64,000 nt of DNA from Saprospiraceae bacterium UBA7687 (GTDB lineage Bacteria > Bacteroidota > Bacteroidia > Chitinophagales > Saprospiraceae). The stretch lies in assembly GCA_002482845.1 (NCBI GenBank), contig DLGT01000154.1, positions 56,286-120,285 of the forward strand, given 5' to 3'. Each line of letters begins with the position of its first letter. The first letter of the stretch is position 1. The notes beneath the pieces were generated by a model. That model saw only the letters and a list, made by a program, of their open reading frames with translations. It was not told where the DNA came from and did no database searches. Positions 18,660 to 28,323 of the stretch are shown here, one piece after another. Both the position numbers and the translations under genes were made by a program.

Positions 18660-20933
18660 ATGGCATTTGACATTGATAAGATTCAGACGGCTTACGCAGC
18701 TTTTTCTGGAAAAGTAGCCGAAGCCCGTAAGGTATTAGGACGACCTTTGACCCTTTCTGAAAAAATACTTTACACCCACTTACACGAAGATTCCCCACTT
18801 CAAGATTACAAACGTGGTAAGGATTATGTGTTTTTCGCGCCAGATAGAGTGGCTATGCAAGATGCAACTGCTCAGATGGCACTCCTTCAGTTTATGACAG
18901 CTGGTAGAACCAAGGTAGCCGTGCCTAGTACAGTGCATTGCGACCACTTGATCCAAGCAAAAGTAAATGCTGATGTCGATCTTAAAGGTGCTTTGGATAC
19001 AAATTCGGAAGTATTTGACTTTTTACAGTCGATTTCTAATAAATATGGTATCGGATTCTGGAAACCAGGTGCAGGTATCATCCACCAAGTAGTTTTAGAA
19101 AATTATGCGTTTCCAGGTGGAATGATGATCGGTACAGACTCACATACAGTAAATGCTGGTGGACTTGGTATGGTAGCTATAGGCGTAGGTGGTGCCGATG
19201 CTGTAGATGTCATGGCAGGTATGGCTTGGGAACTAAAGATGCCTAAATTGATAGGTGTAAAACTTACAGGCAGATTGTCTGGTTGGTCATCTCCGAAAGA
19301 TGTGATCTTAAAAGTAGCTGGTATACTTACTGTAAAAGGAGGTACCGGTGCTATTGTAGAATATTTTGGCGAAGGTGCTGATGCTATGTCTTGTACAGGA
19401 AAAGGTACTATTTGCAATATGGGTGCTGAGATCGGTGCTACGACATCTACTTTTGGTTACGATGCATCTATGTCGAGATACTTAGCATCTACAGGTAGAG
19501 CTGATGTGGCCGCTTTGGCAGATCAAATTGCTGATGACCTTAGAGCAGACAAAGAATGTTACGAGCATCCACAAAATTATTTTGACCAAGTGATAGAGAT
19601 CAACTTGTCAGAATTGGAGCCACATATCAATGGGCCATTTACACCAGATTTGGCTACACCTATTTCAAAAATGAAAGAAGTATTGGCTGACAAAGGTCAA
19701 GATTGGCCAGTAGAAGTAAAGGTAGGTTTGATAGGATCTTGTACAAATTCTTCTTATGAAGATATCTCTAGGGCAGCATCTATAGCGCAACAAGCATTGG
19801 ATAAAAACCTTAAGACGAAGGCTGAATTTACCATAACGCCTGGTTCTGAACAAGTGCGATTTACCATCGAGAGAGATGGATTTATAGATACTTTTGAGAA
19901 TATTGGAGCATCTGTGTTTGCAAATGCTTGTGGCCCTTGTATTGGACAATGGGATAGATTCGGAGCAGATAAAAAAGAAAAAAACACCATCATCCACTCT
20001 TTTAATAGAAACTTCTCAAAAAGAGCTGATGGTAACCCAAATACACACGCATTTGTAGCTTCACCAGAGATTGTGACGGCTATTGCTCTTGCTGGACGAT
20101 TAGATTTTAATCCTATGACAGATGCATTGATCAATGAAGATGGTCAGGCTGTCATGCTTGATGAGCCTACAGGTATGGAGTTGCCTCCAAGAGGATTTGA
20201 CGTGGAAGATGCAGGATTTATCCCTCCTGCTGAAGATGGAAGTGGCGTGATTGTCAAAGTTGCTCCAGATTCTGATAGATTACAATTGTTACAGCCATTC
20301 GAACCTATCACACCAGATCAGGTAGTAGGGATGAGGTTGTTGATCAAGGCAAAAGGTAAGTGTACAACAGACCACATATCTATGGCGGGTCCATGGTTGA
20401 CTTACAGAGGTCACCTTCAGAATATAGCAAACAACACACTTATCGGAGCTGTTAATGCATTTAATGACGAAGCCAATAAAGTATTAAATTATACATCAGG
20501 TGAATATTTGGCAGTGCCTGATTCTGCACGTGTGTATCAAAGTGCTGGTATAGGTACGATTGTATTTGGTGAGGAGAATTATGGTGAAGGATCATCAAGA
20601 GAACATGCTGCAATGCAACCAAGATTTTTGGGTGTGAAAGCAGTGGTGGTTAAGTCTTTTGCCAGAATCCACGAGACAAATCTTAAAAAACAAGGAATGT
20701 TAGCTTTGACTTTTGTCAATGTAGCAGATTACGACAAGGTAAGACAAGACGATATGATCTCTATTTTAGGTTTCAACAGTATGCAACCTGGTCAAAACTT
20801 GGTCATTCAATTGGATCATGCTGATGGAACAAAAGAGCAAATTGAGGTTGCTCATACCTATAACCAAGCACAAATTGACTGGGTCAAATGGGGATCGGCA
20901 CTAAATCAAATCAGAGCTGAATTGAATAAATAA
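18660..20933 (+). CDS. acn: Aconitate hydratase
   Basis: This 757-residue cytoplasmic enzyme converts citrate to isocitrate in the TCA cycle. The [4Fe-4S] ligands are Cys361 (GSCTNSS), Cys424 and Cys427 (ACGPCIGQW). Other family signatures are GTDSHTVNAGGLG near residue 159 and the swivel-domain GSSREHAAMQPR near 642. Its length and motif order match the mitochondrial-type aconitase found in Bacteroidota, with no C-terminal truncation. It is monocistronic: a promoter lies upstream and a strong terminator follows at 20964. Confidence 0.97.
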   Translation: MAFDIDKIQTAYAAFSGKVAEARKVLGRPLTLSEKILYTHLHEDSPLQDYKRGKDYVFFAPDRVAMQDATAQMALLQFMTAGRTKVAVPSTVHCDHLIQAKVNADVDLKGALDTNSEVFDFLQSISNKYGIGFWKPGAGIIHQVVLENYAFPGGMMIGTDSHTVNAGGLGMVAIGVGGADAVDVMAGMAWELKMPKLIGVKLTGRLSGWSSPKDVILKVAGILTVKGGTGAIVEYFGEGADAMSCTGKGTICNMGAEIGATTSTFGYDASMSRYLASTGRADVAALADQIADDLRADKECYEHPQNYFDQVIEINLSELEPHINGPFTPDLATPISKMKEVLADKGQDWPVEVKVGLIGSCTNSSYEDISRAASIAQQALDKNLKTKAEFTITPGSEQVRFTIERDGFIDTFENIGASVFANACGPCIGQWDRFGADKKEKNTIIHSFNRNFSKRADGNPNTHAFVASPEIVTAIALAGRLDFNPMTDALINEDGQAVMLDEPTGMELPPRGFDVEDAGFIPPAEDGSGVIVKVAPDSDRLQLLQPFEPITPDQVVGMRLLIKAKGKCTTDHISMAGPWLTYRGHLQNIANNTLIGAVNAFNDEANKVLNYTSGEYLAVPDSARVYQSAGIGTIVFGEENYGEGSSREHAAMQPRFLGVKAVVVKSFARIHETNLKKQGMLALTFVNVADYDKVRQDDMISILGFNSMQPGQNLVIQLDHADGTKEQIEVAHTYNQAQIDWVKWGSALNQIRAELNK

Positions 20934-20963
20934 GCATTTGGTTTTAAACTTATATAATTAAAT

Positions 20964-20997
20964 AAAAAAGGTTGTCAGTTTTGGCAACCTTTTTTTA
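20964..20997 (+). terminator. Rho-independent terminator of acn
   Basis: The arms AAAAAAGGTTG (20964-20974) and CAACCTTTTTT (20985-20995) are perfectly complementary, with a 10-nt loop and a T-run. Confidence 0.88.
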
Positions 20998-21124
20998 TGA
21001 GTATCAATCAGGTTTTTTTTCTTAGAGAAAAAATGATTTTTATTCATCCAAAGTGTTACCTATTATTGCTACCTTCGTCTCTATATAAATCAAAATTTTT
21101 AAAAACAATTTAAATTAACTCATT

Positions 21125-21514
21125 ATGTTAAACGATTTAAAGTCTTTCCTATTTAAAGGAAACATTCTTGATTTGGCTATCGGTGTTATCGTAGCAGGTG
21201 CATTCGGTAGTATTGTGTCATCATTTACAGCTGATATTATTATGCCTCCATTGGGCTTGTTGGTAGGTGGTGTGGATTTTGGAGATATGAAATTAGTATT
21301 AAAGGCAGCGGAAGGTGATATTCCAGAAGTAGCTATTAACTACGGAAAATGGATTAATACCATTATCAATTTCTTAATTCTTTCTGTTATACTTTATTAT
21401 GTCATGCAAGTGTACAAAAAAATTAACCCACCTGCACCAGAAGCTCCAGCAGCACCAGCAGGTCCTACACAAGAAGAATTGCTTACACAAATCAGGGATT
21501 TATTAAAAAAGTAA
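21125..21514 (+). CDS. mscL: Large-conductance mechanosensitive channel MscL
   Basis: This 129-residue inner-membrane channel opens under membrane tension during osmotic downshock. The N-terminal amphipathic helix and TM1 carry the hallmark FLFKGNILDLAIGVIVAGAFG. TM2 lies around residues 78-98 (WINTIINFLILSVILYY). A Pro/Ala linker precedes a C-terminal helix (EELLTQIRDLLKK). Length and topology are normal for the family. It stands alone between two clear terminators. Confidence 0.97.
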   Translation: MLNDLKSFLFKGNILDLAIGVIVAGAFGSIVSSFTADIIMPPLGLLVGGVDFGDMKLVLKAAEGDIPEVAINYGKWINTIINFLILSVILYYVMQVYKKINPPAPEAPAAPAGPTQEELLTQIRDLLKK

Positions 21515-21554
21515 ATTTGAACTTCACTTTTAATAATAAAGTGAGTTGATAAAT

Positions 21555-21583
21555 AAAAGAAGGAGGGCAACCTCCTTCTTTTG
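21555..21583 (+). terminator. Rho-independent terminator of mscL
   Basis: Perfect arms AAAAGAAGGAGG (21555-21566) and CCTCCTTCTTTT (21571-21582) enclose a GCAA tetraloop. Confidence 0.9.
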
Positions 21584-21683
21584 TTATTAAGAATGTGTAA
21601 ACAATCAGACAATTATTCAAAAAATAGTTCACTATCATAAAAAAGGTATATATTTGGATAATTTTTGCATTTATCCTGAAACC

Positions 21684-22931
21684 TTGACACATAGATTAGC
21701 CATATTATTGATTACTATGTTGGGCATTTTAAAAATGTCTTATGGTCAGTCTTGTGAAATAAACGGGGAGAGACACTATAGTTATTCAGATATCAAGTTT
21801 ATTCTAGATAAAAACAAATGTGCTAACTGCCATAACGGTACTAATAGTACGAATCAGTGGATGTACAGTACTTACGATGATATGTTTTTGGAATCTGAAT
21901 GCAATTCCAAAATTATTGTACACGGAAAACCAAATGCAAGTTTATTGATTGACAAACTCAATGGTGGACCTACGGCATGTGGAAATGCAATGCCATTTGG
22001 TCAAATCAAAATGAGTGATCAAGATCTTTTAGCGATAGAAACTTGGATAGAGTTTGGTGCACCAGAATATTGCATTTCTGACTTTGATCAAATAAAGTCT
22101 ATCCTTGTGAATAATAAGTGCAATACTTGTCACAATAGTGCTGCGAGTTGGAGTTTTTTAGATTACAATGATATATTTAATAGCGCAACTTCGACCAATT
22201 GTGGAGGTGGGATTATTACAAAGTTTGATGCAAATGCCAGTTTTTTATATCAAAAAATATCTTCTTTAGTAGACTTTTGTGGTGAGCCAATGTTAGTTGA
22301 TGGTCAAAAAATGCAAGAAGGTGATATTGCAAAAATTAGGGATTGGATCAATGCGGGTGCTCCCGAATCAGCAAAAGTACTGCCCGTAAATTTGACAGAA
22401 TTCACCACGGATAATATAGATGATCAAAGTATTGTTTTAAATTGGTATACAGCGTCAGAAAAAAACACCAATTTATTTGATGTCCAGCATAGTATGGATG
22501 GTATCCAATTTGAAACCATAAAATCAATTCCTTCTAAGGGAAATTCAGGAGGTAATTATAATTTTATTGATCAAGATATCAGTGTAGGGTTTAACTTTTA
22601 TAGACTTAAGATTATTGATTTTGATAATAGTATTTATTATTCCCCAATAAGGGTGGAGCGTATTAAAAACATTGATGAAATATTTCAGTTTTATCCGATA
22701 CCCACACAAAATAATGAGTTATTTACCGTAGAATGGTATCCAACGGATGGACGCGAAAAAGTAAGGATGAATCTTATGAATATAGCAGGTAGTCAATGTG
22801 CAAGTTATATCATTAATAATGGAATCAATCACTTCAATTTTTCAGATTTGAAAGCAGGCGTTTACTATATCTCTATAGAAGACTATAATTTTAATCGGAC
22901 AGTCAAAAAGATTGTTATCTTGGATCTTTGA
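21684..22931 (+). CDS. T9SS-secreted protein with two CxxCH (di-heme) motifs
   Basis: The TTG at 21684 is chosen because it opens a normal signal peptide (THRLAILLITMLGIL, cleavage near SYGQS). The frame extends to another TTG at 21654, and an ATG lies at 21717. About 415 residues are encoded. Two similar modules each have a CxxCH heme c site (Cys46/Cys49/His50 and Cys146/Cys149/His150) and end in a WI-x-x-GAPE motif, as in planctomycete-type cytochrome c domains. An intermediate beta domain and a type A T9SS sorting domain (FQFYPIPTQNN, LKAGVYYIS) follow. The protein should be exposed outside the outer membrane. An extracellular electron-transfer role is plausible but inferred. Confidence 0.82.
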   Translation: MTHRLAILLITMLGILKMSYGQSCEINGERHYSYSDIKFILDKNKCANCHNGTNSTNQWMYSTYDDMFLESECNSKIIVHGKPNASLLIDKLNGGPTACGNAMPFGQIKMSDQDLLAIETWIEFGAPEYCISDFDQIKSILVNNKCNTCHNSAASWSFLDYNDIFNSATSTNCGGGIITKFDANASFLYQKISSLVDFCGEPMLVDGQKMQEGDIAKIRDWINAGAPESAKVLPVNLTEFTTDNIDDQSIVLNWYTASEKNTNLFDVQHSMDGIQFETIKSIPSKGNSGGNYNFIDQDISVGFNFYRLKIIDFDNSIYYSPIRVERIKNIDEIFQFYPIPTQNNELFTVEWYPTDGREKVRMNLMNIAGSQCASYIINNGINHFNFSDLKAGVYYISIEDYNFNRTVKKIVILDL

Positions 22932-23105
22932 TCCATTTATAATCTATCAATTCTTATTATAATGTTTAAATCTGATACTCTGTCAAAAATTAACATACAA
23001 ATCTATCTATTTTCTTAAGATCACTTTGTAAAATATTACTACATTTGAGTCCTTTTTATCTGGCTCAATGGAATTCTCCATAAAGCCTTCACAAAATTAA
23101 ATATC

Positions 23106-24008
23106 ATGATACATTGGAATGGCGTTTTCCCAGCTTTGACTACTAAGTTTGACGCTGATGATCAGTTGGATTTGACACTTTTTACCGTCAATCTCAAAGC
23201 TCAACTAGATGCAGGTGTGAAAGGAATCATCCTTGGTGGGACACTTGGTGAAGCAAGTACATTGACTGAATTTGAAAAAGAAATCCTTGTTAAACATACA
23301 GTTTCAAATGTTCCTGATCACATTCCAGTATTATTAAATATTGCGGAAGGATCGACTAGAGAAGCTATGAGACAAGCTGCATTGGCAAAAAAATGGGGAG
23401 CAAAAGGCCTGATGTTGTTACCACCGATGCGATATAAATCAGACCACAGAGAAACGGTCACTTATTTCAAAACTATTGCAGCATCTACAGATTTGCCTAT
23501 TATGATATACAATAATCCAGTTGATTACAAAATTGAAGTTACGCTAGATATGTTTGACGAATTGACTTCTGTCGATAATATCCAAGCGATCAAAGAATCC
23601 ACCAGAGATGTTTCCAATGTGACTAGACTGAAAAATAGATTTGGTGATCGATTCAAGATACTTTGTGGGGTCGATACCCTTTCTATGGAAGAAATCGTTA
23701 TGGGTGCAGATGGTTTGGTCGCAGGATTGGTTTGTGCTTTTCCACGAGAAACGGTGGTTATTTTTGAATTAATCAAACAAGGAAGAATCCAAGAAGCATT
23801 AGATATTTATAGATGGTTTTTGCCTTTGTTGGAATTGGATATTCACGCTAAATTGGTTCAATATATTAAACTAGCAGAAACGGCAGAAGGTATTGGGTCA
23901 GAGTATGTTCGCGCTCCGAGATTGACACTGATAGGTGATGAACGGACAGCGATTTTAAAAGTAATCGCAGATGCAATAAGTAAAAGACCGCAATTACCCC
24001 AACTTTAA
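23106..24008 (+). CDS. DapA-family 1-pyrroline-4-hydroxy-2-carboxylate deaminase (probable)
   Basis: This 300-residue TIM-barrel enzyme belongs to the dihydrodipicolinate synthase/N-acetylneuraminate lyase family. The Schiff-base Lys163 (AIKEST) and Tyr135 (MIYNNP) are present, with GGTLGEASTLT in place of the DapA GTTGE motif. Its location in front of dioxovalerate dehydrogenase and hydroxyproline epimerase genes (11- and 12-base gaps) marks it as the hydroxyproline-pathway deaminase, which makes 2-oxoglutarate semialdehyde, rather than a lysine-biosynthesis DapA. The reaction assignment rests on context. First gene of a tight operon. Confidence 0.82.
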   Translation: MIHWNGVFPALTTKFDADDQLDLTLFTVNLKAQLDAGVKGIILGGTLGEASTLTEFEKEILVKHTVSNVPDHIPVLLNIAEGSTREAMRQAALAKKWGAKGLMLLPPMRYKSDHRETVTYFKTIAASTDLPIMIYNNPVDYKIEVTLDMFDELTSVDNIQAIKESTRDVSNVTRLKNRFGDRFKILCGVDTLSMEEIVMGADGLVAGLVCAFPRETVVIFELIKQGRIQEALDIYRWFLPLLELDIHAKLVQYIKLAETAEGIGSEYVRAPRLTLIGDERTAILKVIADAISKRPQLPQL

Positions 24009-24019
24009 ATACAAGTGAT

Positions 24020-25477
24020 ATGATCAATGAATTGAATAAAATAATGGAACAAGCATATGATGCTTTTTTGGAATATCAGCTTGTTTCAGGTGCAGATAAA
24101 AAAGGTTTTCTTTATGCCATTGCTGATGAAATAGAAGCATTAGGAGATAGCTTATTGGAGACTGCATCAGAGGAAACCAATTTGCCAGTAGCTAGATTTG
24201 CAGGTGAAAGAATGCGTACCTGTGGTCAGTTGAGAGCTTTCGGCGATTTGGTAGCAGAGGGAAGTTGGGTAGAAGCAGTCATTGATACCGCTATTCCAGA
24301 CAGAAAACCATTGCCAAAACCTGATATGCGCAAGATGACGATACCTATTGGTCCTATTGTGGTCTTCGGAGCATCCAATTTTCCATTAGCATATTCTACA
24401 GCAGGCGGAGACACAGCATCGGCACTAGCATCAGGATGTCCTGTTATCGTCAAAGGTCATCCTTCGCATCCACGTACTTCAAAACTTGTCTCATCAGCCA
24501 TACATAATGCTTTAGAAAAGTGTCGTTTAAATAAAAATATCTTCCAACATGTAGAAGGCGATTCTTTTGAAATTGGAAAAATATTGACCCAACATCCACT
24601 GACAGCAGGTGTAGGGTTTACAGGCAGTCTGAATGGTGGAAGAGCCATTTATAATTATGCACAACAACGAGAAGTGCCTATTCCAGTATTTTCAGAAATG
24701 GGAAGTACCAATCCTGTTATTTTGCTCAAAGATACACTCAATAATAATGCACCTGAGATTGCCAAAGCTTTTTCTGGTTCTATAACCATGGGTGTAGGGC
24801 AATTTTGTACCAATCCAGGTATTATGTTGGGTATAAAAAGTAGTGCTTTAAATCATTTTACCAGTTTGCTTGCATTAGAGTTGTCTCTGACACCATCTTA
24901 CAAAATGTTGAATGGTTCGATTCATCATAACTATAATGCTAGTCTTGATAAAGTATTGTACGACAAGGGCGTAGAAACAGTTTACCATGCACATGCCACC
25001 GAAGAATTGCAAGCGAGTCCAGTATTGGCAAGAGTAAGTGGTACCACATTTTTGTTAAATCCAGATTTACATCATGAAGTGTTTGGACCTTTTTCTTTAA
25101 TAGTAGTATGTGATAATAAAAAGCAGCTAGTAGAAGTATGGCAAACGCTAAAAGGTCAATTGACAACCACTATTATGGGATCAAACCAAGATTTAGAAGA
25201 ACACCATGATTTGATAAATATTGCTAGAAATATAGCGGGTAGAATCGTATTTAATGGCATACCTACAGGTGTAGAAGTAAGTAATGCAACGGTGCATGGT
25301 GGTCAATATCCTGCGACTACGGATAGTAGATTTACGTCTGTGGGTATGGATGCTATCAAAAGATGGGTACGACCAATTTGCTGGCAAGATTGTCCTGAAC
25401 AACTACTTCCACCTGAACTGAAATCTGATAATCCATTGGGAATTTTTAGAAAAGTCAATGGTCAATATCAAAGATAA
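24020..25477 (+). CDS. 2,5-dioxovalerate (2-oxoglutarate semialdehyde) dehydrogenase
   Basis: This 485-residue cytoplasmic NAD(P)-dependent aldehyde dehydrogenase has catalytic Cys263 (GQFCTNPG), general base Glu226 (FSEMGS) and Asn120 in VVFGASNFP. The FGASNFP and EMGSTNP motifs are typical of the ketoglutarate semialdehyde dehydrogenase subfamily. It would oxidise the deaminase product to 2-oxoglutarate, feeding the TCA cycle. It lies 11 bases after the deaminase gene and 12 before the epimerase gene. The coenzyme preference cannot be decided from sequence alone. Confidence 0.9.
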   Translation: MINELNKIMEQAYDAFLEYQLVSGADKKGFLYAIADEIEALGDSLLETASEETNLPVARFAGERMRTCGQLRAFGDLVAEGSWVEAVIDTAIPDRKPLPKPDMRKMTIPIGPIVVFGASNFPLAYSTAGGDTASALASGCPVIVKGHPSHPRTSKLVSSAIHNALEKCRLNKNIFQHVEGDSFEIGKILTQHPLTAGVGFTGSLNGGRAIYNYAQQREVPIPVFSEMGSTNPVILLKDTLNNNAPEIAKAFSGSITMGVGQFCTNPGIMLGIKSSALNHFTSLLALELSLTPSYKMLNGSIHHNYNASLDKVLYDKGVETVYHAHATEELQASPVLARVSGTTFLLNPDLHHEVFGPFSLIVVCDNKKQLVEVWQTLKGQLTTTIMGSNQDLEEHHDLINIARNIAGRIVFNGIPTGVEVSNATVHGGQYPATTDSRFTSVGMDAIKRWVRPICWQDCPEQLLPPELKSDNPLGIFRKVNGQYQR

Positions 25478-25489
25478 GAAAGGTAGATC

Positions 25490-26497
25490 ATGGTAAAAAA
25501 ACGATTTTTCTGTATTGATGCGCACACGTGTGGCAATCCTGTAAGATTAGTAGCAGGTGGTGGACCTGATTTGGTAGGCAATACCATGGAAGAGAAAAGA
25601 GCTAATTTCTTAGAGCATTATGATTGGATAAGGAAGAGTTTGATGTTTGAACCCCGTGGACATGATATGATGAGTGGCAGTATCTTGTACCCACCACATG
25701 ACCCAAATAATGATGTAGCCGTATTGTTTATTGAGACAAGTGGTTGTCTACCTATGTGTGGTCATGGAACCATCGGAACGATAACCATCGCTATAGAAGA
25801 AGGACTCATCATACCCAAAGTGCCAGGAAAAGTCAGGATGGAAGCACCTGCAGGTTTGGTAGAGATATCGTATCAACAAGGAAGTGATGGGAAAGTAAGT
25901 TCTGTAAAACTCACCAATGTAGGCTCTTTTCTTTACAAAGAAAATCTAGAAGTAACATGTCCTGATTTAGGCGTATTGAAAGTAGATGTAGCTTATGGTG
26001 GTAATTTTTATGCCATCATCGATCCACAACCCAATTTCCAAGGTATAGAAAACCACACAGCCGACCAACTCATCGCTTGGTCAAGAGCCATCAGACAAGA
26101 TATCAATCAAAAATATACCTTCCAACATCCAGAAATTCCTGCCATCAACTGGTGTAGCCATGTATTGTGGACAGGTCTATGCATCGACCCAACATCGACA
26201 GCAAGAAATGCTGTTTTTTATGGTGACAAAGCCATAGATAGATCGCCATGTGGCACAGGCACATCAGCAAGAATGGCGCAATGGTACGCTAAAGGGAAGC
26301 TAAAAAAGGGCGATCTTTTTATTCACGAAAGTTATATTGGTAGTAAATTTTGGGGCACTATAGAAGGAGTCACAAAAGTAGGTGATTTTGATGCCATCAT
26401 CCCAGGCATAGAAGGTTGGGCAAAGATATATGGATACAATACCATTTTGGTAGATCCTGAAGATGATCCATATGCGGGAGGTTTTCAGGTGATATGA
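25490..26497 (+). CDS. 4-hydroxyproline 2-epimerase (proline racemase family)
   Basis: This 335-residue PLP-independent epimerase has both catalytic cysteines, Cys90 (MCGHGT) and Cys255 (SPCGTGTSA). Two cysteines support racemase/epimerase activity; the related trans-3-hydroxyproline dehydratases have Thr at the second site. It would convert trans-4-hydroxy-L-proline to cis-4-hydroxy-D-proline, the substrate of the D-amino-acid dehydrogenase at 28324. Third gene of the operon. Confidence 0.92.
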   Translation: MVKKRFFCIDAHTCGNPVRLVAGGGPDLVGNTMEEKRANFLEHYDWIRKSLMFEPRGHDMMSGSILYPPHDPNNDVAVLFIETSGCLPMCGHGTIGTITIAIEEGLIIPKVPGKVRMEAPAGLVEISYQQGSDGKVSSVKLTNVGSFLYKENLEVTCPDLGVLKVDVAYGGNFYAIIDPQPNFQGIENHTADQLIAWSRAIRQDINQKYTFQHPEIPAINWCSHVLWTGLCIDPTSTARNAVFYGDKAIDRSPCGTGTSARMAQWYAKGKLKKGDLFIHESYIGSKFWGTIEGVTKVGDFDAIIPGIEGWAKIYGYNTILVDPEDDPYAGGFQVI

Positions 26498-26602
26498 ATA
26501 AGATGAGAATTTATATTTGTGTGTTTACTCTTGAAAGTCATAAAATTAGTAAAAACCTTGATTTAAACTTTTTCTAATTACCTTTATGGGAAAATAATAA
26601 TC

Positions 26603-27646
26603 ATGACGAAATATTTCAAGTCCAGCATATTTTTTCACTCCATTCCCTTACTTTTATTATTGATATTTTCATTGGTTTTTGTCACTTCTTGTAATAACAC
26701 ATCAAAAAGTGATAGTACTAACTATTTTACAAACCAAAACAGCGGCACCCAAACTGGAGGAGTCAAGCTCATTCCAATTACAACTCCAAAAGGAAGCTTT
26801 AATGTGTGGACAAAAACGATTGGAAATAATCCTACTAAAAAACTCTTATTACTCAATGGTGGGCCAGGAATGACGCATGAATATTTTGAATGTTTTGAAA
26901 GTTTTCTTCCTGCCCAAGGTGTCGAAATTATCTATTATGACCAGCTTGGATGTGGGTTTTCTGACAATCCGCAAGATACTACTATGTGGGATTTGGCTAG
27001 GTATGTAGATGAAGTGGAGAAGATAAGGAAAGCACTGAATCTAGATAAAGACAACTTTTATCTGCTAGGACATTCATGGGGCGGTATTCTTTGCATGGAG
27101 TATGCACTTAAATACCAAGAAAACTTGAAAGGGCTCATCATATCCAATATGATGTCAGATGCTCCCGAGTATGGAAAGTATGCCGATAATGTTCTGGCAA
27201 AATTGATGGATCCAAAAGTATTGGACACCATTAGAATGATAGAAGAAAAGGAGGACTTTGCAAATCCTAAATATATGGAACTCCTTATGCCAAATTATTA
27301 TGTAAAACATATTTTAAGACTACCCATTGATAGTTGGCCCGAACCTGTCAATCGCTCTTTTGGTAGACTCAACTCATCACTGTATGTGACCATGCAAGGC
27401 CCAAGTGAGTTCGGTATCGCTGGGAAACTTAAAACTTGGTCAGTGAAAAATAGACTCAAAGATATTACGGTTCCCACACTTGTCATAGGTGCTCAACATG
27501 ATACTATGGACCCTGATCATATGAAGTGGATGGCTACTGAGGTGCAAAACGGTACATATCTTCATTGTCAGCAAGGTAGCCATATGTGTATGTATGATGA
27601 CCAAGAAACCTATTTTAAAGGGCTGACTGAATTTTTATTGAAATAG
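26603..27646 (+). CDS. Proline iminopeptidase-family alpha/beta hydrolase, lipoprotein
   Basis: This 347-residue exported lipoprotein has a long hydrophobic signal and lipobox VTSC with Cys30. The S33-family signature GGPG near residues 86-89 (oxyanion hole), nucleophile Ser158 (GHSWGG), Asp300 and His327 (GSHM) complete the triad. S33 prolyl aminopeptidases remove N-terminal proline or hydroxyproline. Its place beside hydroxyproline catabolism suggests it frees imino acids from peptides in the periplasm (inference). It starts 105 bases after the epimerase gene, so it may have its own promoter. Confidence 0.87.
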   Translation: MTKYFKSSIFFHSIPLLLLLIFSLVFVTSCNNTSKSDSTNYFTNQNSGTQTGGVKLIPITTPKGSFNVWTKTIGNNPTKKLLLLNGGPGMTHEYFECFESFLPAQGVEIIYYDQLGCGFSDNPQDTTMWDLARYVDEVEKIRKALNLDKDNFYLLGHSWGGILCMEYALKYQENLKGLIISNMMSDAPEYGKYADNVLAKLMDPKVLDTIRMIEEKEDFANPKYMELLMPNYYVKHILRLPIDSWPEPVNRSFGRLNSSLYVTMQGPSEFGIAGKLKTWSVKNRLKDITVPTLVIGAQHDTMDPDHMKWMATEVQNGTYLHCQQGSHMCMYDDQETYFKGLTEFLLK

Positions 27647-27782
27647 CTTAGAATGTACATAACGCAATCTTTAGGTAATTTGATTTTTATAAGAACTTAT
27701 AGAATTGAAAGTTTGTTATCAATTTTAAGCCTGACCTAATCGGCAATATTAACAGTTTTGAAAGTAATGCAAATATAAACAC

Positions 27783-27995
27783 ATGAAGGTCATTTTAGAC
27801 ATAGAAGATAGTAAGCCCAAAGAATTTCTTAAGATTTTAAAAGAATTATCTTTTGTAAGAGATGTATCTATGGTTGATATGGCAACTAATATAACCAAAG
27901 TGGATGATTTGTACGACAATATGCTCGCTGCAGAACCCATTTTAAGTATTGATTGGATGAAGAAAGAAGAAAATGATGTATGGGCAAATTTATAA
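27783..27995 (+). CDS. Antitoxin of MazF/PemK-type module
   Basis: This 70-residue acidic protein begins with a beta strand (KVILDIED) followed by helices and ends in a short acidic tail. Its 3' end overlaps the toxin gene by 16 bases, and the small-antitoxin-then-toxin order is classical. The antitoxin family itself I do not recognise; the call rests on position and size. Confidence 0.72.
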   Translation: MKVILDIEDSKPKEFLKILKELSFVRDVSMVDMATNITKVDDLYDNMLAAEPILSIDWMKKEENDVWANL

Positions 27996-28312
27996 AGGGA
28001 GAAGTAGTTATAATTCCATTTCCTTTTTCTGATTTATCTGGATCTAAAAAAAGACCTGCTTTCGTTATGGTTGGCTTAGAAGGAGATGACATTGTTTTAT
28101 GTCAGATAACATCTCATTTTTCAAAAGATAGATATGCTATTCCCATTAAAAATGAAGATTTCCAAAAAGGTAATCTTATTAATGATGTTTCATATATTAG
28201 GCCTAATAGGATTTTTGCAACTGACAAAAAAATAATTGTAAGATCAACTAGGATATTACAAGAATCGAAAAAAAAAGAAGTATCCAATATAGTGATAAAA
28301 TTACTTTCCTAA
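27980..28312 (+). CDS. MazF/PemK-family toxin (type II TA)
   Basis: This 110-residue protein opens with the PemK/MazF signature GEVVIIPFPFSDLSGSKKRP and continues with a VLCQITS strand and the YIRPNRIF segment. Members are typically sequence-specific mRNA endoribonucleases. The ATG lies inside the antitoxin gene. The module sits between the aminopeptidase gene and the D-amino-acid dehydrogenase gene, splitting an otherwise coherent catabolic cluster, which points to later insertion. Confidence 0.85.
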   Translation: MGKFIKGEVVIIPFPFSDLSGSKKRPAFVMVGLEGDDIVLCQITSHFSKDRYAIPIKNEDFQKGNLINDVSYIRPNRIFATDKKIIVRSTRILQESKKKEVSNIVIKLLS

Positions 28313-28323
28313 TCCACTTTTCC

